From: Burkholderia sp. PAMC 26561
GTDB lineage: Bacteria > Pseudomonadota > Gammaproteobacteria > Burkholderiales > Burkholderiaceae
Reading direction: 5' to 3'
DNA length: 64,000 bases
NCBI RefSeq assembly: GCF_001557535.2
Contig: NZ_CP014315.1
Location: forward strand, 992,001 to 1,056,000
Positions 33,844 to 43,114 of the stretch are shown piece by piece. The position numbers and the translations under genes were made by a program. Numbering within the stretch: position 1 is the stretch's first letter; each line of letters opens with the position of its first letter. Under the pieces are notes generated by a model that did not search any database, was not told where the DNA came from, and worked only from the letters and a program-made list of their open reading frames with translations.

Positions 33844-34950
33844 TCAGGGCAGCGTCACCGGAACAGGACGCGTCAGCAGGTCGACGTAAAGGCTGAAGAA
33901 CCGGTTGTTGTCGAACTGCGTCACGTATGCGATCTTTTGCGGAGATGCGCCTGTGGTCGGGGTCTGGTAGACCTTGACCTGACCTTGCGTCTCGCCGTTG
34001 CTTGTATCGATGTCGAGGTAGGCGCTCTTCGTCTGCGTCGCGTAAGTCGGGTCCGTGAAATAAGCGATCGTCAGGGTATCGAAGATATCCGTGTTCGTGC
34101 TGAACGCGTTTGCATTGGCGATTGCATAGGCCTTCGTCACGGCGGTCTGCTTGCTCGGATTGTTGGCGATCTGGTCGTAGACGCTTTCCGTGAGCGGAAC
34201 GGTATTGGTGACATCCAGCGGAATCACCGTTTGCGGAATCGTCGTCTGCAATACCGTGCGCACCGCGAGCGGATCGAACCACCAGTTCAATTCGCCTACC
34301 GCGTTGGCGTTGCCCGCTACGGCCATCGCGCCACCCATATAGACGATCTGCTTGATCAACGGCGCGATCTCCGGCGCCTTCTGCAATGCAAGCGCAAGAT
34401 TGGTCGGCGGTCCCACTTCGAGAATGGTGACTTGATTCGGATACTTCTTGATCGTATCGATCATGAAGTCGGACGCGTTTTCCGCTTGCAGCTTCGTGCT
34501 GGTTGCGAAGCCGTCCGGTGGCGCGACCAACTGCGAAGCCTGAGTGGGCTCCGCTCGCATCCACGCGCCGAAGTAACCATTCGGATTTGCCGCCTGTTGG
34601 GCGCGAATGCTCGCTACGTTGTACTGCAGCGGATAGTCCGCGCCTGCGTACACGCCTACGGTGTTTTGCACGCCCATGCGTTCGACTGCCTTGAGTGCAT
34701 CGGCCTGTTCCTGAAGCAGCCAGTCGTTGCCCGTGACGACCGTCAGGCCCAGCAGGTTGACCTTGCCTTGCGCCATCAATTGCGTGGTCATGGCGAAAAG
34801 CTGGCCGTCGTCGCCCATGGTGTTGAAATCCGAATCCATGATGACCTTGGGCGCATTGGCCAAGGCTGACGAGTTGGAATTGCTGTCGCTGCCGCCGCAC
34901 GCGGCGAGGACCATGGAGCTCATGAGGATTGCTATAGATCTTGAGTGCAT
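33844..34950 (-). CDS. Lipoprotein nucleoside hydrolase (inosine-uridine type)
   Basis: A 368-residue N-ribohydrolase of the IunH family that splits nucleosides to base and ribose. A lipoprotein signal ends in the lipobox L-A-A-C18, so the enzyme is exported and lipid-anchored. Mature sequence starts with the calcium-binding signature 'VIMDSDFNTMGDDGQLFAM' (D-x-D----DD) and continues 'LLGLTVVTGND'. It is the last gene of the ribose operon, 126 nt after rbsK. Cytosolic IunH enzymes lack such a signal, so this one probably frees ribose outside the cytoplasm for RbsBAC uptake. The start at 34950 gives the best lipoprotein signal. Confidence 0.85.
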   Translation of the reverse strand: MHSRSIAILMSSMVLAACGGSDSNSNSSALANAPKVIMDSDFNTMGDDGQLFAMTTQLMAQGKVNLLGLTVVTGNDWLLQEQADALKAVERMGVQNTVGVYAGADYPLQYNVASIRAQQAANPNGYFGAWMRAEPTQASQLVAPPDGFATSTKLQAENASDFMIDTIKKYPNQVTILEVGPPTNLALALQKAPEIAPLIKQIVYMGGAMAVAGNANAVGELNWWFDPLAVRTVLQTTIPQTVIPLDVTNTVPLTESVYDQIANNPSKQTAVTKAYAIANANAFSTNTDIFDTLTIAYFTDPTYATQTKSAYLDIDTSNGETQGQVKVYQTPTTGASPQKIAYVTQFDNNRFFSLYVDLLTRPVPVTLP

Positions 34951-35048
34951 TGCTGTTCCCATTCGAGTTGGTGGATAACGAACAACGACTGCAACATGGC
35001 GCCATGCGGCAGCTTTGCGTGGGCCGCCCGCGAAAGCAGGCGGGACGC

Positions 35049-35072
35049 TTCCGGCTGTGACCACAGCCGGAA
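35049..35072. other. Intercistronic hairpin between rbsK and nucleoside hydrolase gene
   Basis: TTCCGGCTGT (35049-35058) pairs perfectly with ACAGCCGGAA (35063-35072) with a GACC loop. In the direction of transcription the T-run precedes rather than follows the stem, so it is not a normal terminator. It may stabilise or process the operon mRNA. Confidence 0.5.
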
Positions 35073-35076
35073 AAAA

Positions 35077-36009
35077 TCAGGCCGCGCTATCGACTTCCTG
35101 GCGCGTGGGGATCGACGGTTGCGCGCCTGCGCGCGTTACCGAAATGGCAGCGGCGCGCTGGGCAAGATCGATCGCAGCTTCCAGCGGCTGACGCGCTGCA
35201 AGCTGCGCGGCGAACACGCCAATAAAGGTATCGCCTGCGGCGGTCGTGTCGACTGCGTCGACCTTGGGCGCGGAGAAGTGCGTACCTTCGCCGCCTTCGG
35301 GCAACAAGTACGCACCTTGCGAACCCAGCGTCACGATCACGTTGCGAGCACCCGCGCGCTGCAATTCCTTGGCCGCGCGCCGTGCGCCGCTTTGCGATTC
35401 GACCGGCAAGCCGGCAAGGATCGCGGCTTCGACCTCGTTCGGAACCAGATAATCGACGAGCGGCAGCCAGTCGGCGGGCAGCGGGCCGGTTGCGGGCGCC
35501 GGATTCAACACCGTCAGCTTGCCGAAGCGCTTGGCCGTCACCAGCGTTGCATACACCGAGTCCCAGGGGATCTCGAGCTGGCAGACCACGACGTCGGCTG
35601 ATTTGATGACTGCTTCGTGCCGCTTGACCATCTCGGGCGTCACCTGCCCGTTGCTGCCGGCCACGACCACGATGGTGTTCTGGCCATCGTCGGCTACGGT
35701 CACCATGGCTACACCGGTCGGCAGCGACGGGTCGATCTCGATCGCACTGCAATCGATGCCTTCCACTTCGAGCCCAGCAAGCCGGACTTTGCCGTTGCCA
35801 TCGGCGCCAACGCAACCGGCCATCGCAACGCGTCCGCCGATGCGAGCGGCCGCGACCGCCTGGTTGCCGCCTTTGCCGCCGGAGTGCTCGGAGAATTCGT
35901 GTCCGCCGATGGTTTCGCCCGGACGTGGCAGGTGAGGGGAGCGTGCGACCAGATCGGTATTGATGCTGCCGACAATCAGGACCAGGCCTTGTTTCGTATC
36001 TTTGGACAT
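35077..36009 (-). CDS. rbsK: Ribokinase
   Basis: A 310-residue PfkB-family sugar kinase that phosphorylates ribose to ribose 5-phosphate. It starts 'LVLIVGSINTDLVARSPHLPRPGETI', followed by the di-glycine sugar-binding hinge 'HSGGKGGNQAVAAARIGG' (about 41-58). The C-terminal signature 'VDAVDTTAAGDTFIGVFAA' holds the catalytic Asp in an A-A-G-D anion hole. A Shine-Dalgarno (GGAG) lies nine bases before the ATG at 36009. It is fourth in the rbsB-A-C-K operon, with the nucleoside hydrolase gene after it. Confidence 0.93.
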   Translation of the reverse strand: MSKDTKQGLVLIVGSINTDLVARSPHLPRPGETIGGHEFSEHSGGKGGNQAVAAARIGGRVAMAGCVGADGNGKVRLAGLEVEGIDCSAIEIDPSLPTGVAMVTVADDGQNTIVVVAGSNGQVTPEMVKRHEAVIKSADVVVCQLEIPWDSVYATLVTAKRFGKLTVLNPAPATGPLPADWLPLVDYLVPNEVEAAILAGLPVESQSGARRAAKELQRAGARNVIVTLGSQGAYLLPEGGEGTHFSAPKVDAVDTTAAGDTFIGVFAAQLAARQPLEAAIDLAQRAAAISVTRAGAQPSIPTRQEVDSAA

Positions 36010-36133
36010 GTCTTTCTCCTGCTGGTGTATGCGTGGCGGCGTCTTTGAGACGCCTGACATTTGCACGCATACGCCCGTAATAATGAAGCGTTCAGCGCTT
36101 GCTCACCGAAGCGTTTTTTTAATCAAGCCGGGT

Positions 36134-37135
36134 TCAGATGACGCGGCGCTTGCTGCGGTACGTATCCAGCACGACAGCGACGACAATCACCGCGCCGGTG
36201 ATGATCCGCTTGGTCGGTTCGTTCGCGCCGATCTGCGCCAGACCCGCGGCAAGCACGGAAATGATCAGGACGCCAAAGAACGTGCTGATGACCGAACCGC
36301 GGCCACCCATCAAGCTCGTTCCGCCGATAACCACCGCCGCGATCACTTGCAGTTCGATACCCGATCCCGCGTTAGGATCGGCGGCTTCGAGGCGCGAGAT
36401 CTGGAACAGGGCGGCCAGGCCGGACAGCAGTCCCATCAACCCAAACACGATGACCTTGTAGGGCCGCGGATTGACACCTGCAAGCCGCACCGCTTCTTCG
36501 TTCGTACCGATCCCGACCAGATATCGGCCGAACACGGTGCGCGTCAACACGAGTTGCGCGACGATCATCACGGCGATCGCAATCAGGAACGACGGCGAAA
36601 TGCCGAAAGCGATCGGATTGGACAGGAAGTCGAACGCATCGCCAATGTAGGCCGTACGCGAGTTTGTCAATTGGTAGGCAAGACCGCGCGCCGCTTCGAG
36701 CACGCCGAGCGACACGATGAACGACGGAATGCGCCAGCCCACCGTCACCGCGCCGGTCACGCAGCCGGTCAGCGTTGCGCCTGCCATGCCGAGCAGGGCG
36801 GCAGGCAGCGCAGGCCAGTGCCATTGCAGCGCGGCGACGCTGGTCAGCGCAGCGCCGAGCGCAAGCACCGATCCCACCGACAGGTCGATGCCCGCAATGA
36901 TCAGCACGAAGGTCATGCCCACCGACATCACCACGAGATCGGGAATCTGGTTCGCGATCGTGCTGAAGGTATCGTAGGTGAGAAAGTGCGAGCTCAGCAC
37001 GGAGAACAGCGCGATCATCGCGATCAACGCGCCGAGCAGGCCCAGGTAATTCGAGAACCCGAGCCGCGTGCCGATCGGCTTTGCGCTTTTTGGCGGCTCC
37101 GTCTGCGTCTTCGGGGTAGTGGTTTGAGTTGTCAT
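36134..37135 (-). CDS. rbsC: Ribose-type ABC transporter permease
   Basis: A 333-residue inner-membrane permease of the RbsC family. It has about nine hydrophobic segments and the family signature 'GMTFVLIIAGIDLSVGSVLALGAALTS' in the first third, with 'VVIGGTSLMGGRGSVISTFFG' near the end. The N-terminal 22 residues are polar. The ATG lies one base after the rbsA stop (TAG-g-ATG), so translation is tightly coupled. It forms the membrane channel with RbsA as ATPase and RbsB as receptor. Confidence 0.94.
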   Translation of the reverse strand: MTTQTTTPKTQTEPPKSAKPIGTRLGFSNYLGLLGALIAMIALFSVLSSHFLTYDTFSTIANQIPDLVVMSVGMTFVLIIAGIDLSVGSVLALGAALTSVAALQWHWPALPAALLGMAGATLTGCVTGAVTVGWRIPSFIVSLGVLEAARGLAYQLTNSRTAYIGDAFDFLSNPIAFGISPSFLIAIAVMIVAQLVLTRTVFGRYLVGIGTNEEAVRLAGVNPRPYKVIVFGLMGLLSGLAALFQISRLEAADPNAGSGIELQVIAAVVIGGTSLMGGRGSVISTFFGVLIISVLAAGLAQIGANEPTKRIITGAVIVVAVVLDTYRSKRRVI

Positions 37136-37136
37136 C

Positions 37137-38759
37137 CTAGTGCTCCGTGATATGTGCGTCTGGCTTTCTTGTGTCTGGTACGTGCGTGTCCGGCTCGGCA
37201 GGTTCGCTGAGAATCTTATCGCGGCCGGCATAGCCCGCGAACGCTGCCGCGAGCAGCGCATCCTGCGACCAGTTATCGCGTTCGAAGACGCCCGTCATGC
37301 GTCCCGCCGACATTACACCGATGCGGTCGCAAATGAGCATTAATTCGCGCAAATCGCTCGATACCACGACCAGCGCGCGGCCTTCGCGGGCTTGCGCGCC
37401 CATCAATGCATAAATGTCGAACTTAGCCCCGACGTCGATACCGCGTGTGGGTTCGTCGAAGAGCAGCACCGTGCAGTCGCGTGCGAGCCAGCGCCCGATC
37501 ACAACCTTCTGCTGATTGCCGCCCGAGAGTTCCGACACGGGCTGCGCCGCACTCGATGTACGGATGCGCATCGCGGTGATCTGTTTTTGCGCCAGTGCGT
37601 TTTCGCGTTTTGCGTCGACCACGCCGTGCCTGGATACCGCGCCGATATTGCCAAGCGAGATATTCGCGGCGATAGGTTGGGGCAGCAACAGGCCTTCGCC
37701 CTTGCGGTCTTCGGTGATCAGTGCGATACCCTGGTTCACGGCATCGGACGGCGACTTGACGTTGACTTTCGCGAGCGTGCCGCCGTGGCGTGCAACGAAA
37801 ACCTCGCCGCTATCCGCCCGATCCGCGCCATAGATCAGGCGCATGAGTTCGGTGCGTCCCGCGCCGATCAGCCCGCTGATGCCAAAAATCTCGCCGGCCT
37901 TCACTTCAAACGATACGTCGCGCACTGCGTGGCCGCGCGTCATGCCTTGTACCTTGAACGCGGTCGTACCGATACGGCGTTCGCCGAGATCGATGCGCTC
38001 GCCAATATCGCGTCCGACCATCAGCGTGACGATCTTGTCGCTGCTCAGATTGTGCATTGCGTCAACATGCACGAGTCGGCCGTCGCGCAAGATCGCTGCA
38101 CGTTCGGCCACACGCGCGAGTTCTTCCAGCCGATGCGAGATATACACGAGCGCCACACCGCGCGCTTTCAGGCGGTCGACTTGCTCGAACAACAGGTCGA
38201 CTTCACGCGCTGTCAGCATGGCGGTGGGTTCATCGAGGATCAGGACGCGGCAATCGCCAATCAGGTTGCGCGCGATCTCGACCATCTGCTGATGACCGAT
38301 ACCCAGCTCGCCCACGAGCGTGTCCGGATCGATTGCATCGAGACCGACCTGCGCCATGGCGTGATGTGCGTCCTCACGCAGCTTCGCGCGATCAATCCAG
38401 CCGAGGCCACGTTGAGGCAAGCGATTCAGGAACAGGTTTTCTGCGACCGACAGCGTGGGCAGCAGGTTCAGCTCCTGCATGACCATGCGCACGCCGAGCG
38501 CTTCGGCGTCACTACGGCTTGCCGGTGCGTACGCAGCGCCCGCAAGCTGCATGGAGCCGGTGGTCGGCGTGGCGAGACCGCTGATGATCTTCGACAACGT
38601 GCTTTTGCCCGCGCCGTTCTCGCCGGTCAGCGCGAGCGCTTCGCCGGGACGCAGATGCAGCGACACATCCATGAGCACCGGCTCGACATAAGTCTTGCCA
38701 ATGCCGTGTATGGTCAGCACCGGAGGCGCATCGGCGGAAGGGACGATTGGACTTGGCAT
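37137..38759 (-). CDS. rbsA: Ribose-type ABC transporter ATPase (two ABC domains)
   Basis: A 540-residue tandem ATPase of the sugar-import type. The N-terminal domain has Walker A G46-E-N-G-A-G-K-S-T54 and Walker B 'VLILDEPTAML', with a modified signature 'LGIGHQQMVEIARNL'. The C-terminal domain has a degenerate Walker A ('SGLIGAGRTEL') and a normal signature 'LSGGNQQKVVIGRWLA', as in RbsA and MglA. The C-terminal 25 residues are rich in Pro, Asp and His and probably disordered. The gene is second in the operon, 145 nt after rbsB with a strong hairpin in the gap. Confidence 0.94.
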   Translation of the reverse strand: MPSPIVPSADAPPVLTIHGIGKTYVEPVLMDVSLHLRPGEALALTGENGAGKSTLSKIISGLATPTTGSMQLAGAAYAPASRSDAEALGVRMVMQELNLLPTLSVAENLFLNRLPQRGLGWIDRAKLREDAHHAMAQVGLDAIDPDTLVGELGIGHQQMVEIARNLIGDCRVLILDEPTAMLTAREVDLLFEQVDRLKARGVALVYISHRLEELARVAERAAILRDGRLVHVDAMHNLSSDKIVTLMVGRDIGERIDLGERRIGTTAFKVQGMTRGHAVRDVSFEVKAGEIFGISGLIGAGRTELMRLIYGADRADSGEVFVARHGGTLAKVNVKSPSDAVNQGIALITEDRKGEGLLLPQPIAANISLGNIGAVSRHGVVDAKRENALAQKQITAMRIRTSSAAQPVSELSGGNQQKVVIGRWLARDCTVLLFDEPTRGIDVGAKFDIYALMGAQAREGRALVVVSSDLRELMLICDRIGVMSAGRMTGVFERDNWSQDALLAAAFAGYAGRDKILSEPAEPDTHVPDTRKPDAHITEH

Positions 38760-38836
38760 CGTTTTAGAAAGACTGGAAGGTGTTTGATGGTGAATCCGGA
38801 GCGCGGTGCGTCGGGACAGTTAAGGCGTGGAGTCGT

Positions 38837-38864
38837 GCCGCAGGACACACGTTTGTCCTGCGGC
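38837..38864. other. Strong intercistronic hairpin between rbsB and rbsA
   Basis: GCCGCAGGACA (38837-38847) pairs with TGTCCTGCGGC (38854-38864) with a 6-nt loop and no following T-run. Such a stem after the binding-protein gene usually slows 3' decay and lets the receptor be made in excess over the ATPase. The role here is inferred from that precedent. Confidence 0.6.
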
Positions 38865-38904
38865 TCGCCATGATGGCGATGACTCGTGAAGCGTGACGCG
38901 AGCG

Positions 38905-39879
38905 TTACTTCTTGCCTGTGACCAGGTCGACAGGCGTCTCGACAACGCTCGACAAGTCCGACTGCTTCTGATGCGTCGACAGCGCCTTCAGCGCAGTATC
39001 GATACCGAATACCGCTTGTTTTGCAGCGTATTGGTCGGCTGTGGCGAGCACGCGGCCATCGGCAAGCATCGGCTTGATGGCGTTGATGTTGTCGTAACCC
39101 ACGACCTGCACCTTGCCTGCCTTGCCCGCTGCGCGCACGGCCGATACCGCGCCGATCGCCATGTTGTCGTTGCCGCACAGCAGCGCTTTCACATTCGGGT
39201 TCGCGTTCAGGATTTGCGATGCAACCGCATTGCCTTTATCGATTTCCCAGTCGCCCGATTGCAATGCAACGACCTTCACGCCCGCAGCTTGCATGGCTTG
39301 CTTGAAACCTGCCGTGCGCTGCTGCGCATTCGTGGTGGTCGAAACGCCTTCGATGATGCCGACTTCATCGCCCGACTTGAGCTTCTGCTTGGCCAGGTAT
39401 TCACCCACCTGACGCGCGCCCTTGGCGTTGTCCGGACCCACGAACGGCACGTTCAGATTCTTTGACTTGAGCACGTCGGTGTCAAGCTTGTTGTCGATGT
39501 TCACCACGATGATCCCGGCGTCGACCGCTTTCTTGATCACCGGAACCAGCGCTTTCGAGTCCGCCGGCGCGATCACGAGGGCATCGACTTTCGACACGAT
39601 CATCTGCTCGACAATCCGGATCTGATTGGCGGTATCGGTTTCGTCCTTGATGCCGTTCGTGATCAGCGTGAACTTGTCGGTGTTGTGGGCTTGATAGTCC
39701 TTGGCACCGGTTTCCATCGTCAGGAAAAACTCGTTCGCGAGCGACTTCATCACGAGTGCGACGGTGGGTTTTTTGGCTGCTTGAGCGAATGCCGATGAAA
39801 CGGGCAAGAGCGAGGCGGCGGCAAACACCGCGGTTGCGGCGAGTACGCGGCGTCGAGCTTGATTGTGCTTGCGGGTCAT
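38905..39879 (-). CDS. rbsB: Ribose-type periplasmic substrate-binding protein
   Basis: A 324-residue receptor of the RbsB family. A signal peptide (about 1-33, ending AFAQ) precedes 'KPTVALVMKSLANEFFLTMETGAKDY', where the family's first sugar contacts lie. 'VDALVIAPADSKALVPVIKKA' and 'GIIVVNIDNKLD' follow, with 'ALLCGNDNMAIGAVSAVRAAG' in the second lobe. It is the first gene of the operon and is divergent from a LysR-type gene. Ribose is the best guess because ribokinase and a nucleoside hydrolase are in the same operon; related pentoses are possible. Confidence 0.93.
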   Translation of the reverse strand: MTRKHNQARRRVLAATAVFAAASLLPVSSAFAQAAKKPTVALVMKSLANEFFLTMETGAKDYQAHNTDKFTLITNGIKDETDTANQIRIVEQMIVSKVDALVIAPADSKALVPVIKKAVDAGIIVVNIDNKLDTDVLKSKNLNVPFVGPDNAKGARQVGEYLAKQKLKSGDEVGIIEGVSTTTNAQQRTAGFKQAMQAAGVKVVALQSGDWEIDKGNAVASQILNANPNVKALLCGNDNMAIGAVSAVRAAGKAGKVQVVGYDNINAIKPMLADGRVLATADQYAAKQAVFGIDTALKALSTHQKQSDLSSVVETPVDLVTGKK

Positions 39880-40137
39880 AAAGTCTCCGGAGTCCGCTCT
39901 TCGGTCTACCGGGTGGCAGCCGCGAGTCGTTTGGTCATTGCGTAGTTGAAACGCGCGAGATTGACGAATTAATCAATCTGAAAGGAAAGTCCTGATGACG
40001 GTTCCTCTGGCGTGGAGTATCTGAAAGACCGCTCCCGGTGCTTGTTTAGTTCAAGCGAGGGTGGTCTATCGAGGTCTAATGCTATCCTCGCGAATAGCGA
40101 TATGCTACCTCTAAAATTGAAAGCGGGCGTTTCGAAT

Positions 40138-41010
40138 ATGGAACACGTCGACTGGGACGATCTGCGCATTTTGCTGGCCATCGCGCGTGAAGGCACCATG
40201 CGGGCTGCGGCTTTGGCGTGCGATCTGAGCGCCGCGACGCTCTCGCGCCGGCTGACCGAACTCGAAAGAAGACTAGGTGAACCCCTGATTGACCGCGTGC
40301 CTTCCGGCTGTACGGTGACCGTGTTCGGGCAACAGGTCCTGACATGGGCCGAGCAAATGGAAATCCTCGCGCATCAGATCGAGCGCGCCGGCGACGTCAC
40401 CGGTTCTCATGGTCTTGAGGGCACGGTCAGGATCAACGCCGTCGAATGGATGTCCTACATCCTGATGAAGCTGCTCGGCTCCTTCCAGGAAAGATTCCCG
40501 GGGCTGGCTATCGAAGTGCTGACGTCGCAGCGCCCTTATAACCTTGCGCGTCGTGAGGCGGACATTGCCATCTGGTCGGAATGTCCGGAGGAAGGCGACC
40601 TGTATGTCCGGCGTATCGGCAAGGTGCGCTTTGGTTTGTACGCATCGCGTGATTATTATCTGCGTCACAAGGTGGCGATCAAACGGCGCGAGTGGAACAA
40701 GCTCTCGTTCGTGGGATACGACGAGCGGCGTGGCGATCATCCGGCGGCGCGGTGGCTGAAGACCTTGCCGGGCGCGCCGGAACCGAGCCTTCGATGCAGC
40801 TATGTCCTCGGCGTCTTCGACGGCGTGCTTGGAGGCTCGGGCCTGGGTGTGCTCGCGCAACTCGCGGGCGACACCACCAGTGACCTCGTTTGCGTCGAAC
40901 CGCATATTCGCGAGCTTGATCAGGACGTATGGATGGTGCTGCATCCGGCGCTTCGAGGAAGCGAGCGCATACGTGCGGTATCGAATCTTGTCGCGGATAT
41001 TTTTCGCTGA
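40138..41010 (+). CDS. LysR family transcriptional regulator
   Basis: A 290-residue LysR protein. The HTH is 'VDWDDLRILLAIAREGTMRAAALACDLSAATLSRRLTELERRLGEPLIDR' (about 4-53), the effector domain follows. The gene is divergent from rbsB with 258 bp between, so it is the probable regulator of the ribose/nucleoside operon, in place of the LacI-type RbsR used in enterobacteria. Upstream lie two direct GGTCTA boxes 12 bp apart (about 40066-40083). Starts further upstream (40102) are possible; the chosen ATG gives the normal family length. Confidence 0.88.
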   Translation: MEHVDWDDLRILLAIAREGTMRAAALACDLSAATLSRRLTELERRLGEPLIDRVPSGCTVTVFGQQVLTWAEQMEILAHQIERAGDVTGSHGLEGTVRINAVEWMSYILMKLLGSFQERFPGLAIEVLTSQRPYNLARREADIAIWSECPEEGDLYVRRIGKVRFGLYASRDYYLRHKVAIKRREWNKLSFVGYDERRGDHPAARWLKTLPGAPEPSLRCSYVLGVFDGVLGGSGLGVLAQLAGDTTSDLVCVEPHIRELDQDVWMVLHPALRGSERIRAVSNLVADIFR

Positions 41011-41042
41011 ATTCCTCGGCCTGACGCACTAGTCGTCAAGGG

Positions 41043-42182
41043 CTAGGCGGCTGCGCTCCTGACCGCTTTACCGCCTAGCAGGCAAACAACGAGCGTGGCT
41101 ATAACGAGCGCAAACAGCGCAAGCCGAAGGCCAAGGAACCCCGCTGCAAATCCAATCATCGGCGGACCGACCAGGAACCCGGCGTAACCCGCGGTTGCCG
41201 CCATCGAGACCCCGACTGCGGGCGTCGATGTCGATCGTCCGGCTGCGCTGAAAATGACCGGGACGATGTTCGCCAGTCCAATACCTACCAGCGCAAAGCC
41301 CACGCAAGCGGTGACCACGTTCGGGTATCCAAGCACCAGGGCAAGCCCAAGCGCTGCGATCAGGCCACCGATTGCAACCACTGCACTCGATCCGAGCCGG
41401 CGCACGGAGACATCGCCGACAACGCGACACGCTGCCATCGCAAAAGCAAACGATGAATAACCCAACGCCGCGGCGCTCGCTTGTGTATCGAGTGCGGAGC
41501 GCAGGAACACCGCGCTCCAGTCGGCAACCGCTCCTTCGACCAGCATGCAGAGAAACGCGAGGCCGGCGAGTTTCATCACCGCGCCGCTAGGCAGCACGAA
41601 TCCGCTCGCCGCTGTCTGCACCCGCGGTCCAATATCCCTTAGCGCAAAAACGGCGGCGGCAAGGACAAGCATGGCGATGACTGCATCGGGAATCAGAAGG
41701 CCGCCCATCGTGCCGATGCCGTTCACCTGGAGCGCGGCGCCCGATGCCGCACCGAGCAAACCGCCCACGCTCCACGCCGCGTGAAACGACGACATGATCG
41801 GCGCGTGCCATTCGCCTTCAATGGCGCTGGCGTGTCCGTTCATTGATACATCCAGTGCGCCGTTTGCCGCGCCCAGGACAAAGAGCACCGCGCAGAGGAC
41901 CGCGAAGTCGGGTACGAAGGCGGGCAAGGGCAGTGCGATCACGAACGCAAGGCCGAGGAACGCCGTGACGCGTCCGCTGCCAAAACGCGGAGCGAGGCGG
42001 CCGGCGAGCGGCATGGCGACGATCGCGCCCAGGGCGAATGCGAATAGTGCCAGTCCCAGCGCGGTGTCGCTCAGGGACAAGGTCTCCTTGATGCGCGGAA
42101 CCTCGACGGCCCACGCGCCGATCCCAAGTCCGTTGGCGAGAAATATGGCGGTTGTGGCGATACGTTCGGAGACGGGTTTCAT
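41043..42182 (-). CDS. MFS transporter (FucP/YbjJ-like)
   Basis: A 379-residue major facilitator with about 12 membrane segments. Features are 'ATTAIFLANGLGIGAWAVEVPRIKETLSLSD' at the start, 'GRLAPRFGSGRVT' in loop 2-3 and 'VLGAANGALDVSMNGHASAIE' (helix 4), which resembles the YbjJ group of sugar-like carriers. Its ATG overlaps the stop codon of the upstream DeoR gene (ATGA), so the two genes are translationally coupled. The substrate is presumably a sugar or sugar derivative, since DeoR regulators usually sense phosphorylated sugars. Confidence 0.88.
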   Translation of the reverse strand: MKPVSERIATTAIFLANGLGIGAWAVEVPRIKETLSLSDTALGLALFAFALGAIVAMPLAGRLAPRFGSGRVTAFLGLAFVIALPLPAFVPDFAVLCAVLFVLGAANGALDVSMNGHASAIEGEWHAPIMSSFHAAWSVGGLLGAASGAALQVNGIGTMGGLLIPDAVIAMLVLAAAVFALRDIGPRVQTAASGFVLPSGAVMKLAGLAFLCMLVEGAVADWSAVFLRSALDTQASAAALGYSSFAFAMAACRVVGDVSVRRLGSSAVVAIGGLIAALGLALVLGYPNVVTACVGFALVGIGLANIVPVIFSAAGRSTSTPAVGVSMAATAGYAGFLVGPPMIGFAAGFLGLRLALFALVIATLVVCLLGGKAVRSAAA

Positions 42183-42970
42183 CGCGCCACCATCACGTTG
42201 CCGCAAAGGTTTTCAAATGCACCAAGGCGTTCGGCGGGGACATCCGCTTCCAGTATCAGGTGGTCGATGCCCGACGCAGGCGCTACAAAATAAGGTGCTG
42301 CAGTCATCAATTTCTCCGATGTCATTGCTATGGCGACTAGCCCACTCGCTTTTACCATTGCACGTTTCAGTTCGGCATCCTCAGCATCGAATGCGGCGAC
42401 GCCTTCAGTGGTATCGATCGCGCACGCGCCCAGAAAGCACAGGTCCGCCCTGATTTGCTGGACCTGCAGCAACGCGGTGGCACCGACCGCTCCGGCGCCG
42501 CGCGGACTCATGCGCCCACCAACCAGGATTACATCGATACCAGGACGATCCATCAGCCGCGAACAGGCATCGGGGGAGTTCGTCACGACTGTGAGATCCG
42601 CGTTATCGGGCAACGCAGCGGCGATCGCGACGTTGGTCGAGCCGGCGTCGAGCAAGATGATCTGCCCCGGCCGGACGATGCTCGCCGCCAATGCCGCGAG
42701 CACTGCCTTGCGATCGCCGGCTTCGCGCAGACGCGTTGAACCGGCAGTCGATGCCGGCGATATCAGCAGTGCGCCGCCATAGACGCGCTTGCAGTGGCCG
42801 GCATCGGCGAGGTCGCGCAGGTGGCGGCGGATGGTGTGCTCGGATGTGCTGAATTCTGCTGCGAGGTCTGCGGCCAGGACGCGGCCGCGTGAGCGCAGGC
42901 GTTCGAGTATCAGCTCGGCACGTTCGTCGGGGAGGAGGGCGTCGGTGGCGTCGCGGCGGGTTCTCTGCAT
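42179..42970 (-). CDS. DeoR family transcriptional regulator
   Basis: A 263-residue repressor. The winged helix is at about 14-68 ('DERAELILERLRSRGRVLAADLAAEFSTSEHTIRRHLRDLADAGHCKRVYGGAL'). The sugar-isomerase-like effector domain follows, with 'ILLDAGSTNVAIAAAL' and 'LVGGRMSPRGAGAVGATALLQ' marking the phosphosugar site. It is coupled to the MFS gene downstream by a 4-nt overlap and most likely controls it. The upstream 144 bp hold the promoter; no operator was identified with confidence. Confidence 0.9.
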   Translation of the reverse strand: MQRTRRDATDALLPDERAELILERLRSRGRVLAADLAAEFSTSEHTIRRHLRDLADAGHCKRVYGGALLISPASTAGSTRLREAGDRKAVLAALAASIVRPGQIILLDAGSTNVAIAAALPDNADLTVVTNSPDACSRLMDRPGIDVILVGGRMSPRGAGAVGATALLQVQQIRADLCFLGACAIDTTEGVAAFDAEDAELKRAMVKASGLVAIAMTSEKLMTAAPYFVAPASGIDHLILEADVPAERLGAFENLCGNVMVAR

Positions 42971-43114
42971 TGGTTGCTCGTTGTCTCAAATCGATCAAGA
43001 ATGAGCGTAATGTAGCGTAAACGAGCAATAGAGGGCAAATTTTTTGACGGCCTTGAAAACGGGTGCGGAATTAAACGGTTACTCCTGCAATCCTTTCCCC
43101 CCGTTCCGGCCGCC

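Noticed and set aside
37392..38873. Long rightward open frame of 493 codons
   Set aside because: It is entirely antisense to rbsA, has no domain pattern and reflects codon bias of a GC-rich gene on the opposite strand.
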